From Halomonas icarae (GTDB lineage Bacteria > Pseudomonadota > Gammaproteobacteria > Pseudomonadales > Halomonadaceae): a DNA stretch of 64,000 nucleotides. Position 1 is the stretch's first letter; every line of letters begins with the position of its first letter. The DNA lies in contig NZ_WUTS01000001.1 in NCBI RefSeq assembly GCF_009901955.1, positions 186,001 to 250,000 on the forward strand, given 5' to 3'. This document shows positions 55,261 through 63,174 of this stretch, piece after piece. The notes beneath the pieces are model-generated. The model was not told where the DNA came from, made no database searches, and was given only the letters and a program-made list of their open reading frames with translations. The translations under genes and the position numbers were made by a program.

Positions 55261-56304
55261 ATGAGCTTATCCATCGGCATCAACGGTTTCGGGCGCATCG
55301 GTCGGCTGGTACTGCGCAGCCTCTGGCCTCGCGTCGAGGCTGGCGAGGTTGCGATCACTCGCATCAACGATCCGGGCGGCGATGCCGCTACCTTCGCCCA
55401 TCTGCTGGAGTTCGACTCGGTCCATGGTCAGTGGTCGCCGGGGCAGGGGATTCAGGCGGAATCCGAGGCGCTGGTGATCGACGGCCGACGGATTACCTTC
55501 GGTGCCAGCAAGACGCCGGAAGAGAGTGACTGGTCGAGCTGTCGGGTGGCCATCGAGTGCTCCGGCAAGATGAAGACCACCGGCCAGCTCCAGGCCTATC
55601 TGGATCAGGGCGTCGAGCGTGTGGTGGTCAGCGCGCCGGTGAAGGCGGAGGGTGTCCTCAATGTGGTGGTTGGCGTCAATGATCACCAGTACGACCCCGA
55701 CCTTCATCGGATCGTCACCGCGGCGAGCTGCACCACCAACTGCCTGGCGCCGGTGGTCAAGGTGGTCCACGAGACCTTCGGTATCCGCCATGGCTCGATG
55801 ACCACGGTGCACGACATCACCAACACCCAGACCATCCTCGACGCCCCCAGCTCCCCCAGCAAGCCTGACCTGCGTCGTTCCCGCGCCTGCGGCATGAGCC
55901 TGATCCCCACTACCACCGGCTCCGCCAAGGCGATCACCGCCATCTTCCCGGAACTCGAGGGCAAGCTGAATGGCCATGCCATTCGCGTGCCGCTGGCCAA
56001 TGCCTCGCTCACCGATATGGTCTTCGAGCTGGAACGAGAGGTTACCGCCGAGGAGGTCAATGCCGCACTGAAAGCCGCCGCCGAAGGTGAGCTTGCCGGC
56101 GTCCTCGGCTATGAGACGCGCCCGCTGGTCTCCATCGATTACCGCACCGACCCACGCAGCTCGATCATCGATGCGCTCTCGACCATGGTCATCAACGGTA
56201 CCCAGCTCAAGCTCTACGCCTGGTACGACAACGAGTGGGGCTACGCCAATCGCACCGCCGAGCTGGCCCTGAAAGTGGGAAAGGAGTCGGTGGGCCATGT
56301 CTGA
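55261..56304 (+). CDS. ArsJ-associated glyceraldehyde-3-phosphate dehydrogenase
   Basis: A 347-residue GAPDH with Rossmann start [13 protein letters not shown], catalytic Cys157 in [10 protein letters not shown], His184 in [10 protein letters not shown] and the C-terminal [12 protein letters not shown]. Known: GAPDH copies encoded next to arsJ use arsenate in place of phosphate to make unstable 1-arseno-3-phosphoglycerate. It overlaps arsJ by 8 bp, which is why the arsenic role is preferred over glycolysis. AGGGGAG precedes the ATG. It lies directly after the pst operon. Confidence 0.92.
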   Translation: MSLSIGINGFGRIGRLVLRSLWPRVEAGEVAITRINDPGGDAATFAHLLEFDSVHGQWSPGQGIQAESEALVIDGRRITFGASKTPEESDWSSCRVAIECSGKMKTTGQLQAYLDQGVERVVVSAPVKAEGVLNVVVGVNDHQYDPDLHRIVTAASCTTNCLAPVVKVVHETFGIRHGSMTTVHDITNTQTILDAPSSPSKPDLRRSRACGMSLIPTTTGSAKAITAIFPELEGKLNGHAIRVPLANASLTDMVFELEREVTAEEVNAALKAAAEGELAGVLGYETRPLVSIDYRTDPRSSIIDALSTMVINGTQLKLYAWYDNEWGYANRTAELALKVGKESVGHV

Positions 56305-57529
56305 GGCGGGCGGTATCGCCGGGCGCATCAGGACGCTGCCCTTCGAGGTGCGCCAGTATCTGTTGATCACCGGCAACTACTGGGCCTTCACCCTGACCGA
56401 CGGCGCGCTGCGCATGCTGGTGGTGCTGCACTTCCACCAGCTGGGCTACTCGCCACTCGAGGTGGCCATGCTGTTCCTCTTCTACGAGGCCTTCGGGGTG
56501 GTCACCAATCTGGTGGGTGGCTGGCTGGGTGCGCGCCTGGGCCTCAACCGCACCATGAACTTGGGACTAGGGCTGCAGATCGTAGCGCTCGCCATGCTGA
56601 TGGTGCCGGCCACGGCGCTGACCGTGCCCTGGGTGATGGCCGCCCAGGCTCTGTCGGGAGTCGCCAAGGATCTCAACAAGATGAGCGCCAAGAGTGCGGT
56701 GAGGGTGCTGGTGCCCAAGAACAGCCCCAGTGCCGGCTCCGCGCTCTATCGCTGGGTGGCGATCCTGACCGGCTCCAAGAACGCGCTCAAGGGGGCCGGG
56801 TTCTTCCTCGGCGGTATGCTGCTGTCCGTCGTCGGCTTCCGTGGGGCGGTCATCGTCATGGCGGCCATGCTCATTGCCGTGTTGGCGCTGTCCCTGCTGA
56901 GGCTCAAGGCCGACCTGGGGCGCCAGAATCGCAAGCCGAAGTTCCGCGAGGTGTTCTCTTCCTCAAGGGCCGTCAATGTGCTCTCGGCGGCCCGGCTCTG
57001 CCTGTTTGCCTCCCGGGATGTCTGGTTCGTGGTGGCGCTGCCAGTGTTTCTCTATGACCAGCATGGCTGGAGCCACTGGACGGTGGGCGGGCTGCTGGCG
57101 ATATGGGTCATCGGCTATGGCGGGGTTCAGACCCAGGCGCCGCGGCTGACCGGCCTGGTCAAGGGCGAGGCGCGAGGCGTTACGGTCTTCTGGGCTCTCG
57201 CCCTGGCCGGACTGCCGGCCCTGCTGGCGCTGTTGCCACTGGCCGAGGTGGGTTGGCTGGTGGCGGGCCTGCTGGCCTTCGGCGTGCTGTTCGCCGTGAA
57301 CTCCAGCTGGCACAGCTACTTGATCGTCCACTATGCGCGCGCCGATGGCGTCTCCATGGACGTGGGCTTCTACTACATGGCCAATGCCATGGGGCGACTC
57401 GCCGGCACCCTGCTCTCCGGTTGGGTCTATCAGGCCTTTGGGCTTGCGGCATGTCTGTGGATCTCGTCGGCCCTGGTGGTGGCCAGCTCCCTGATGGCTC
57501 TGGCCCTGCCCAGGGGAGCGCGAGCCTGA
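56297..57529 (+). CDS. arsJ: organoarsenical efflux MFS transporter ArsJ
   Basis: A 410-residue MFS protein with about twelve helices. Conserved-looking segments are [20 protein letters not shown] in helix 1, [16 protein letters not shown] after helix 4, and [17 protein letters not shown]. Known: exports 1-arseno-3-phosphoglycerate, giving arsenate resistance without reduction. Translationally coupled to the GAPDH gene by overlap, with arsR 54 bp downstream. Confidence 0.92.
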   Translation: MSEAGGIAGRIRTLPFEVRQYLLITGNYWAFTLTDGALRMLVVLHFHQLGYSPLEVAMLFLFYEAFGVVTNLVGGWLGARLGLNRTMNLGLGLQIVALAMLMVPATALTVPWVMAAQALSGVAKDLNKMSAKSAVRVLVPKNSPSAGSALYRWVAILTGSKNALKGAGFFLGGMLLSVVGFRGAVIVMAAMLIAVLALSLLRLKADLGRQNRKPKFREVFSSSRAVNVLSAARLCLFASRDVWFVVALPVFLYDQHGWSHWTVGGLLAIWVIGYGGVQTQAPRLTGLVKGEARGVTVFWALALAGLPALLALLPLAEVGWLVAGLLAFGVLFAVNSSWHSYLIVHYARADGVSMDVGFYYMANAMGRLAGTLLSGWVYQAFGLAACLWISSALVVASSLMALALPRGARA

Positions 57530-57583
57530 ACTTGGCTCGGGCCTTGGCGTAGAATGGCCGAAAGCCTCGACAAGGAACCCCCG

Positions 57584-57934
57584 ATGACGCTGGACCCGCT
57601 GCGCCTGTTCAAGTGCCTGAGTGATGAGACGCGCCTGATGCTCACCCTGCTGATCCTGCGTGAGGGGGAGCTGTGTGTCTGCGAGATGACCCATGCCCTG
57701 GAGGCCTCGCAACCCAAGGTCTCTCGTCATCTCGCCCAGCTGCGCCACTGCGGGCTGCTCAACGACCGCCGTGAGGGACAGTGGGTCTACTACGGCCTGG
57801 CACCGGCACTCCCCCAGTGGGCGGCGGCCGCGCTGGAGGCTGCGGGCGAGGGGCACGCAGGCGCCCTTGTTACCCTGCAGGAGCGCCTGGCGCGCATGGG
57901 CAATCGACCCGAACGGCGGGCGGCACTGTGCTGA
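57584..57934 (+). CDS. arsR: ArsR-family arsenic-responsive repressor
   Basis: A 116-residue winged-helix protein with the arsenite ligand pair Cys31-Val-Cys33 in ELCVCEM and recognition helix QPKVSRHLAQLRHCGLL; Cys54-type residue in RHCGLL may be a third ligand. Known: E. coli-type ArsR releases DNA on binding As(III). ATG 57584 (after AAGGA) is preferred over 57554. It is the last gene of the GAPDH-arsJ-arsR operon and abuts the ACR3 stop with no gap. Confidence 0.92.
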   Translation: MTLDPLRLFKCLSDETRLMLTLLILREGELCVCEMTHALEASQPKVSRHLAQLRHCGLLNDRREGQWVYYGLAPALPQWAAAALEAAGEGHAGALVTLQERLARMGNRPERRAALC

Positions 57935-59056
57935 TCAGCCTTGGCGTCTCTCGGCCTTGTCCCCCGATATGAGAGAAGATCGTGCGTCGACGACCGGAAA
58001 GTGGACGCGTGTCTTGTTGGCGATGCGTACCAGGGTCAGCATCAGTGGCACCTCCACCAGCACGCCGACCACCGTGGCCAGGGCCGCGCCGGATTGCAGG
58101 CCGAACAGGGCAATGGCGGCGGCGACGGCCAGCTCGAAGAAGTTGCTGGCGCCGATCATCGCCCCTGGGGCGGCCACGCTGTGGGGCACCCGCCACGCCT
58201 TGGCCCAGCCGTAGGCGATGAAGAAGATCAGGAAGGTCTGGATGATCAGCGGGATGGCGATCAGCACGATATGCAGCGGCGCCTCGAGGATCACCTCGCC
58301 CTGGAAGGCGAACAGCAGCACCAGGGTCACGATGAGCCCAATCGGCGTCACCGGGCCGATACGCTTCATAAAGACGGTGTCATACCACTCGCCGCCGCGG
58401 CGGGCGATCAATGTGCGCCGGGTCACGACGCCCGCGGTGAGCGGGATCACGATATAGAGCACTACCGACAGCGCCACGGTGTCCCAGGGCACCTGGATAT
58501 TGGAGACCCCGAGCAGGAAGACCACGATGGGCGCAAAGGCGAACAGCATGATCAGGTCGTTGAGGGCGACCTGGACCAGGGTGTAGGCGGCGTCGCCGCG
58601 GGTCAGGGTGCTCCAGACGAAGACCATGGCGGTGCAGGGGGCAGCCCCCAGCAGGATGACGCCGGCCAGGTACTGGCTGGCCAGGGGTTCCGGGATCAGA
58701 GGGGCGAACACCACCATCAGGAAGAACCAGGCGATGGCGAACATGGTGAAGGGCTTGATCAGCCAGTTCACCGTGGTGGTGATGACCAGTCCCCGAGGCT
58801 GGCGGCGCACCCCGAGCACCGCAGAGAAGTCGATCTGGGCCATCATCGGAAAGATCATCGCCCAGATCAGGATGGCCACCGGGATCGATACCTGTGCGAC
58901 TTCGAAGCGTGAAAGCGTCTCAGGCACCGCCGGGACGAGCTGGCCGAGCAGTACCCCGGTGATGATGGCGAGTGCCACCCAAAGGGAGAGGAAGCGCCCG
59001 AAAAGCCCCATGCCCTCGGTGGTCACGATGGTGTTGGAAGTAGCGTGGTGGGCCAT
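57935..59056 (-). CDS. acr3: arsenite efflux permease, ACR3 type
   Basis: A 373-residue membrane protein with ten hydrophobic helices. The key cysteine of the family is in GAAPCTAMVFVWS, and the second conserved region is GASNFFELAVAAAIALFG. Known: exports As(III) by secondary transport. No arsenate reductase gene (arsC) is near, so arsenite would come from outside or from a reductase encoded elsewhere. A palindrome lies 34 bp upstream of its start. Confidence 0.94.
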   Translation of the reverse strand: MAHHATSNTIVTTEGMGLFGRFLSLWVALAIITGVLLGQLVPAVPETLSRFEVAQVSIPVAILIWAMIFPMMAQIDFSAVLGVRRQPRGLVITTTVNWLIKPFTMFAIAWFFLMVVFAPLIPEPLASQYLAGVILLGAAPCTAMVFVWSTLTRGDAAYTLVQVALNDLIMLFAFAPIVVFLLGVSNIQVPWDTVALSVVLYIVIPLTAGVVTRRTLIARRGGEWYDTVFMKRIGPVTPIGLIVTLVLLFAFQGEVILEAPLHIVLIAIPLIIQTFLIFFIAYGWAKAWRVPHSVAAPGAMIGASNFFELAVAAAIALFGLQSGAALATVVGVLVEVPLMLTLVRIANKTRVHFPVVDARSSLISGDKAERRQG

Positions 59057-59089
59057 GGTGGCAGCCTTTGGCGAGGTGAATGAGAGTCC

Positions 59090-59123
59090 GTTGAAGATAT
59101 GCGATTATCCATATGTCTTCAAC
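59090..59123 (-). promoter_or_regulatory. palindromic operator upstream of ACR3
   Basis: GTTGAAGA and TCTTCAAC are perfect 8-base arms separated by 18 bases; inner TATG and CATA also pair. It lies 34-67 bp before the ACR3 start. TTGAA-type arms are common in ArsR sites, so the neighbouring ArsR is the likely binder. Confidence 0.6.
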
Positions 59124-59281
59124 ATACATGCCATTGTGGCTGACCGCTGTTCGTTGGCCGCGAGCGTGCGCCTGCGCCTGGATCGTCTGTCTCGCCCCAG
59201 GGGATAGTCGGTCTCTTACCTCACTTGTGTACTCTCTCTTGTGTGCTTTATGTCGTCGCCACGGGATATGTTGGAATTAAA

Positions 59282-59296
59282 TAGACGACTGGTCTA
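59282..59296 (+). promoter_or_regulatory. AcuR-type operator at the acuR promoter
   Basis: TAGACGACTGGTCTA: arms TAGAC and GTCTA around five bases. Ten bases before the acuR start codon, overlapping a possible -10 TATATT (59295-59300). The same arms recur before acuI, so autorepression is likely. Confidence 0.75.
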
Positions 59297-59306
59297 TATT
59301 AATCTC

Positions 59307-59945
59307 ATGACACAGACAACCTCTCAACACCCCCGTCGCCGAGGCCGGCCCCCTAAGGTGCCACGGGACGATCCGGACACCCGTGCCGCACTGATCCGCA
59401 GTGGGCTCGAGGTCCTGACCGAGCAGGGCTTCACCGTTTCGGGCATCGACGGCATCCTCAAGCGTGTGGGGGTGCCCAAGGGCTCCTTCTACTACTACTT
59501 CGACAGCAAGGAGGCCTTCGGGCGTGCCGTGATGGAGCAGTATGGTGCCTATTTCGCCGCCAAGCTCGAACGTCATCTGGACGATGATTCACGGTCGCCG
59601 CTGGCGCGCCTCGAGGCCTTCGTCGAGGACGCCACGGCGGGCATGGCTCGGCACGACTATCGGCGTGGCTGCCTGGTGGGCAACCTGGGGCAGGAGGTCA
59701 GCAGTTTACCGGAAGGCTACCGACAGTGGCTGCGGGCGACGCTTGCCGACTGGCAGCGGCGCCTGTCCCGCTGTCTGCGCGAGGCCCAGGGGGTGGGCGA
59801 GCTCGCCGAGAGTGCCGACTGCGAGCGGCTCGCCGAGGCATTCTGGATCGGCTGGGAAGGGGCCGTGATGCGCGCCAGGCTGGAGGGTGCCCCGCGCCCC
59901 CTGGAGACCTTTATCGCGATCTACATGCAGGGGTTGCCCCGCTAG
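59307..59945 (+). CDS. acuR: TetR-family regulator, AcuR-like
   Basis: A 212-residue repressor. HTH at about residues 25-70 with FTVSGIDGILKRVGVPKGSFYYYFDSKE; C-terminal ligand domain with CLVGNLGQEVS, as in AcuR and related YxaF-type regulators. Known: AcuR represses acuI and lyase genes and is released by acrylate. ATG 59307 is chosen because the conserved part starts there; no ribosome-binding sequence precedes it, and the promoter would start transcription at or very near the ATG. The acuI-like gene is next. Confidence 0.87.
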   Translation: MTQTTSQHPRRRGRPPKVPRDDPDTRAALIRSGLEVLTEQGFTVSGIDGILKRVGVPKGSFYYYFDSKEAFGRAVMEQYGAYFAAKLERHLDDDSRSPLARLEAFVEDATAGMARHDYRRGCLVGNLGQEVSSLPEGYRQWLRATLADWQRRLSRCLREAQGVGELAESADCERLAEAFWIGWEGAVMRARLEGAPRPLETFIAIYMQGLPR

Positions 59946-59990
59946 TTCGTGCAGAACGATCCGGAACGGCGGGATATTCAGGCCTTTTTA

Positions 59991-60005
59991 TAGACGACCA
60001 GTCTA
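59991..60005 (+). promoter_or_regulatory. AcuR-type operator at the acuI promoter
   Basis: TAGACGACCAGTCTA has the same TAGAC/GTCTA arms as the acuR site; 13 of 15 bases are identical. It lies 29 bp upstream of the acuI start, inside the short acuR-acuI gap. Confidence 0.78.
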
Positions 60006-60033
60006 AAAGGGTGTCAACAACGTGAGGTGCATG

Positions 60034-61029
60034 ATGTTCAAGGCAATTCTGATCGACAAGCAGGACAACGGTCATGACAACAAGCAACGGGTTGGCCTCG
60101 AAACCCTTGATGAGTCGCGACTGCCGGAGGGCGACGTCACCGTCAGGGTCGACTGCAGTACCCTCAACTACAAGGATGCACTGGCCATCACCGGGAAGGG
60201 GCCGGTGGTGCGTCAGTTTCCGATGGTGCCGGGCATCGACCTGGCCGGCACGGTGGAGGAGTCCACCAGCGAGGCCTATGCCCCGGGAGATGCGGTGCTG
60301 CTCAACGGCTGGGGCGTCGGAGAGGCCCGCTGGGGAGGCCTGGCCGAGAAGGCGCGGCTGGATAGCCGCTGGTTGATTCCGATGCCGTCGGCGTTCACCC
60401 CGCAGCAGGCCATGGCCATCGGCACCGCCGGGTACACCGCCATGCTCTCGGTGATGGCGCTGGAGCGGCAGGGTGTCACCCCGGATCAGGGCGAGGTGCT
60501 GGTGACCGGTGCCAACGGCGGGGTGGGAAGCTATTCGATTGCGCTGCTCGCGCAACTGGGTTATCGCGTGGTGGCCTCCACCGGGCGCCTCGAGGAGGCC
60601 GATTATCTCAAGGGACTCGGGGCCGAGCAGGTGATCGATCGGGCGGAGTTTTCCGAGCCGGGGGGTCCGCTGGCCAAGGAGCGTTGGGCAGGGGCCATCG
60701 ACTCGGTGGGTAGCCACACCCTGGCCAACGTGCTGGCCTCGACCCGCTATGGTGGCAGCGTGGCCGCCTGCGGGCTGGCCCAGGGCATGGATCTGCCGGC
60801 CAGCGTGGCGCCCTTCATCCTGCGTGGCGTCAACCTGATGGGGATCGACAGCGTGATGCGCCCCTATTCGGATCGTGTGGAGGCCTGGCGGCGGCTCGGG
60901 GAACTGCTGGTGCCCGAGCAGCTCGATGCCATCACCCGCACCATCGCCCTGGAAGACGCCATCCAGGCGGCCGACGATCTGCTGGCCGGAAAGGTTCGTG
61001 GCCGCGTGGTAGTGGCCATGTCGGCCTGA
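60034..61029 (+). CDS. acuI: acrylyl-CoA reductase AcuI (MDR zinc-free quinone reductase type)
   Basis: A 331-residue medium-chain reductase: MFKAILIDK at the start, TLNYKDALAITGKGPV, PGIDLAGTV, the NADPH-binding loop VTGANGGVGSYSIALLAQLG and GAIDSVGSHTLA. This matches the AcuI/YhdH group. Known reaction: NADPH-dependent reduction of acrylyl-CoA to propionyl-CoA, detoxifying acrylate made from DMSP. ATG 60034 is preferred for ribosome-site spacing (GTGAGG); ATG 60031 is possible. No DMSP lyase is in the window. Confidence 0.9.
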   Translation: MFKAILIDKQDNGHDNKQRVGLETLDESRLPEGDVTVRVDCSTLNYKDALAITGKGPVVRQFPMVPGIDLAGTVEESTSEAYAPGDAVLLNGWGVGEARWGGLAEKARLDSRWLIPMPSAFTPQQAMAIGTAGYTAMLSVMALERQGVTPDQGEVLVTGANGGVGSYSIALLAQLGYRVVASTGRLEEADYLKGLGAEQVIDRAEFSEPGGPLAKERWAGAIDSVGSHTLANVLASTRYGGSVAACGLAQGMDLPASVAPFILRGVNLMGIDSVMRPYSDRVEAWRRLGELLVPEQLDAITRTIALEDAIQAADDLLAGKVRGRVVVAMSA

Positions 61030-61037
61030 GGCAGCCG

Positions 61038-61061
61038 GCGGGCGACATGGATGTCGCCCGC
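61038..61061. terminator. hairpin between convergent acuI and thiolase genes
   Basis: GCGGGCGACAT and ATGTCGCCCGC form an 11-bp perfect inverted repeat with only GG between. It sits 8 bp after acuI and 7 bp before the thiolase stop side, a bidirectional terminator position. There is no T-run. Confidence 0.65.
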
Positions 61062-61068
61062 GGGCCCC

Positions 61069-62256
61069 TTAATCGATCAGCTCGACGGCCACCGCCGTGG
61101 CTTCACCGCCGCCGATGCAAAGGCTGGCGATGCCGCGCTTGCCACCCTTGGTGCGCAGGGCGTGGATCAGAGTCGCGATGATACGCGAGCCGGTGGAGCC
61201 GATGGGGTGGCCCTGGGCGCAGGCACCGCCGAAGACGTTGACCTTGTCATGGGGGATATCGAGTCCGTCCATGGCCAGCAGGGTGACCACGGCAAAGGCC
61301 TCGTTGATCTCGAACAGGTCGACGTCGTCCACGCTCCAGTCGAGCTTCTTCATCAGCTTGTCGATGGCGCCCACCGGGGCGATGGTGAACTCACTGGGGT
61401 GCTGGGAGTGGGTGCTGTGGCCCAGCATGCGTGCCAGAGGCTTGGCGCCGAGCCGCTCGGCGGCGGCACCGCTTGCCAGGATCAAGGCCGAAGCGCCATC
61501 GGAGATGGAACTGGCGTTGGCCGCGGTGATGGTGCCCTCCTTGGCGAAGGCGGGGCGCAGCGAACGGATCTTGTCGAGCTTGGCCTGGAAGGGCTGCTCA
61601 TCGTGGTTGACCACGCTCTCGCCCTTGCGGCTGGTGACGGTGACCGGTGCCATCTCGGCATCCAGGTGGCCGGCGTTGGTCGCCTCCATGGCACGTTCCA
61701 GCGAGGCGATGGCGAAGTCGTCGAGGCGCTCGCGGCTGTAGTCGCGCTGGGTGGCGATATCCTGGGCGAACACGCCCATCAGCTTGCCGGTCTCGGCATC
61801 CTCGAGGCCGTCGAGGAACATGTGATCCTTCAGCTCGCCATGCCCCAGGCGATACCCGGCGCGGGCCTTGGGCAGCACATGGGGGGCGTTGGACATGGAC
61901 TCCATGCCGCCGGCCAGGGCGACCTCGGCACTACCCGCGCGAATCAGGTCATGGGCCAGCATGGTGGCCTTCATGCCCGAGCCACACAGCTTGTTGATGG
62001 TGGTGGCTCCGATGGCATCTGGAATGCCGGCCTGGCGCATGGCCTGGCGTGCGGGCCCCTGCTTGACGCCGGCCGGCAGCACGCACCCCATGATGCCCTC
62101 ATCGATGCTCTCGGCGTCGATGCCGGCACGTTCGATGGCGGCGCGGATGGCCACGGCGCCGAGCTCGGGGGCGGTGAGGCTGGAGAGGCTGCCGAGCATG
62201 CCGCCCATGGGGGTGCGAGCGGCGGAGAGGAAGACGATATCGTTGGAGTGGCTCAT
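61069..62256 (-). CDS. acetyl-CoA acetyltransferase (thiolase)
   Basis: A 395-residue thiolase. Active-site Cys91 in INKLCGSGMKA, EINEAFA, the GHPIGSTGSR histidine and the second catalytic cysteine in LCIGGGEATA are intact. Known reaction: condensation of two acetyl-CoA or thiolysis of acetoacetyl-CoA and related 3-ketoacyl-CoA. It is divergent from a TetR regulator with 159 bp between, and an acyl-CoA synthetase follows that regulator, so a shared catabolic regulon is likely. The specific substrate cannot be told. Confidence 0.94.
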   Translation of the reverse strand: MSHSNDIVFLSAARTPMGGMLGSLSSLTAPELGAVAIRAAIERAGIDAESIDEGIMGCVLPAGVKQGPARQAMRQAGIPDAIGATTINKLCGSGMKATMLAHDLIRAGSAEVALAGGMESMSNAPHVLPKARAGYRLGHGELKDHMFLDGLEDAETGKLMGVFAQDIATQRDYSRERLDDFAIASLERAMEATNAGHLDAEMAPVTVTSRKGESVVNHDEQPFQAKLDKIRSLRPAFAKEGTITAANASSISDGASALILASGAAAERLGAKPLARMLGHSTHSQHPSEFTIAPVGAIDKLMKKLDWSVDDVDLFEINEAFAVVTLLAMDGLDIPHDKVNVFGGACAQGHPIGSTGSRIIATLIHALRTKGGKRGIASLCIGGGEATAVAVELID

Positions 62257-62298
62257 GATGGTTCTCCCGATGTGGAGAGCGGTTCCCGATGGAGCCGC

Positions 62299-62334
62299 GC
62301 TGTAATGGTCGTTATGGCTGTAATGGTCGTTATG
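62299..62334. repeat. perfect 18-bp tandem repeat in the thiolase promoter region
   Basis: The unit GCTGTAATGGTCGTTATG occurs twice head-to-tail (62299-62316 and 62317-62334), followed by a partial third copy (GTTGTA). It lies 43-78 bp upstream of the thiolase start. Each unit contains TAATGGTCGTTA-like partial symmetry, so tandem activator or repressor binding is possible. Confidence 0.85.
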
Positions 62335-62400
62335 GTTGTAGGTTGCCCTGTGTCACGTTGACCGACTGGCGGGGCTGTGGTTCTCTCACATTCAACCAAG

Positions 62401-62410
62401 CAAGCGCTAG
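62401..62410 (+). promoter_or_regulatory. candidate operator CAAGCGCTAG upstream of the TetR gene
   Basis: CAAGCGCTAG lies 6 bp before the TetR start. Its exact reverse complement, CTAGCGCTTG, occurs 65 bp upstream of the acyl-CoA synthetase start. A CATTCA/TGAATG inverted repeat (62389-62418) surrounds it. Shared sites on both sides suggest binding by this TetR protein. Confidence 0.6.
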
Positions 62411-62415
62411 TGTGA

Positions 62416-63006
62416 ATGCCGATGAATGTAATGAATGCGTCCCCACGCCGCAAGGAGTTGACCCGCCTGGCCGCCCAGTTGTTCGTCCAGGAGGGCTTCG
62501 ATCGTACCACGGTGCGTATGCTGGCCCAGGAGATGGGCATCAAGTCCGGTAGCCTCTTCCACCATTTCCGCGACAAGCAGGAGATCCTGGCCGCGGTGAT
62601 CGAAGAGGGCACCGAGAATGCCCTGGTCATCGCTCGAGACGCGCTTGCCCGCTGTGACAGCAGTGCCTCGGCACGCTTGCATGCCATGGCGCGTGCCCAC
62701 CTCGAGACCCTGCTCACCGATCGCAATGCCCATGTGGTTGCCCTCTACGAGTGGCGCCGACTCGACAGCGAGGCGCGTGCCCATCTGAGCCACCTGCGCG
62801 ACGCCTACGAGGCGCTGTGGGAAGAGGTGATCGACGAGGCGCTGGCCGAAGGCCTGGTCCACGGTGATCGCTTCCTGGTCTCCCGTTTCGTGATGGGGGC
62901 GCTCAACTGGACGGTACGCTGGTATGACCCGGAAGGCACGCGTACCCCCGACGAACTGGCCGATGAGCTGGTGGCCATGATCACGCGCTCGGCCTCAACT
63001 CCTTGA
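62416..63006 (+). CDS. TetR-family transcriptional regulator of an acyl-CoA gene cluster
   Basis: A 196-residue TetR repressor. HTH at about residues 12-58 with TTVRMLAQEMGIKSGSLFHHFRDKQEILAAV; the C-terminal domain is helical with ALYEWRRLDSEARAHL. Three ATGs (62416, 62422, 62431) are possible starts. It sits between a divergent thiolase and a co-directional acyl-CoA synthetase, so it probably senses an acyl-CoA and represses one or both. The ligand is unknown. Confidence 0.87.
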   Translation: MPMNVMNASPRRKELTRLAAQLFVQEGFDRTTVRMLAQEMGIKSGSLFHHFRDKQEILAAVIEEGTENALVIARDALARCDSSASARLHAMARAHLETLLTDRNAHVVALYEWRRLDSEARAHLSHLRDAYEALWEEVIDEALAEGLVHGDRFLVSRFVMGALNWTVRWYDPEGTRTPDELADELVAMITRSASTP

Positions 63007-63087
63007 ATCCGGCGCCTATTCGGCGCCGCCTCGACCATCGTCTAGGCGCTTCTCTCTGCTCCTGCTCTTGTTCTGTGCGGTCCGACT

Positions 63088-63110
63088 CGCTAGGTTAGAC
63101 CTAGCGCTTG
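63088..63110 (+). promoter_or_regulatory. operator region upstream of the acyl-CoA synthetase
   Basis: CGCTAGGTTAGACCTAGCG (63088-63106) is a perfect palindrome with 8-base arms around TAG. Overlapping it, CTAGCGCTTG (63101-63110) is the reverse complement of the site before the TetR gene. Downstream TTAGG and CTAACC repeats (to 63139) add further symmetry. Strong candidate for TetR control. Confidence 0.72.
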
Positions 63111-63174
63111 TTAGGTTTACGCTTACGTTAACTGCTAACCATAACAATCACAAAACAACCCATGAGGACAGCCC

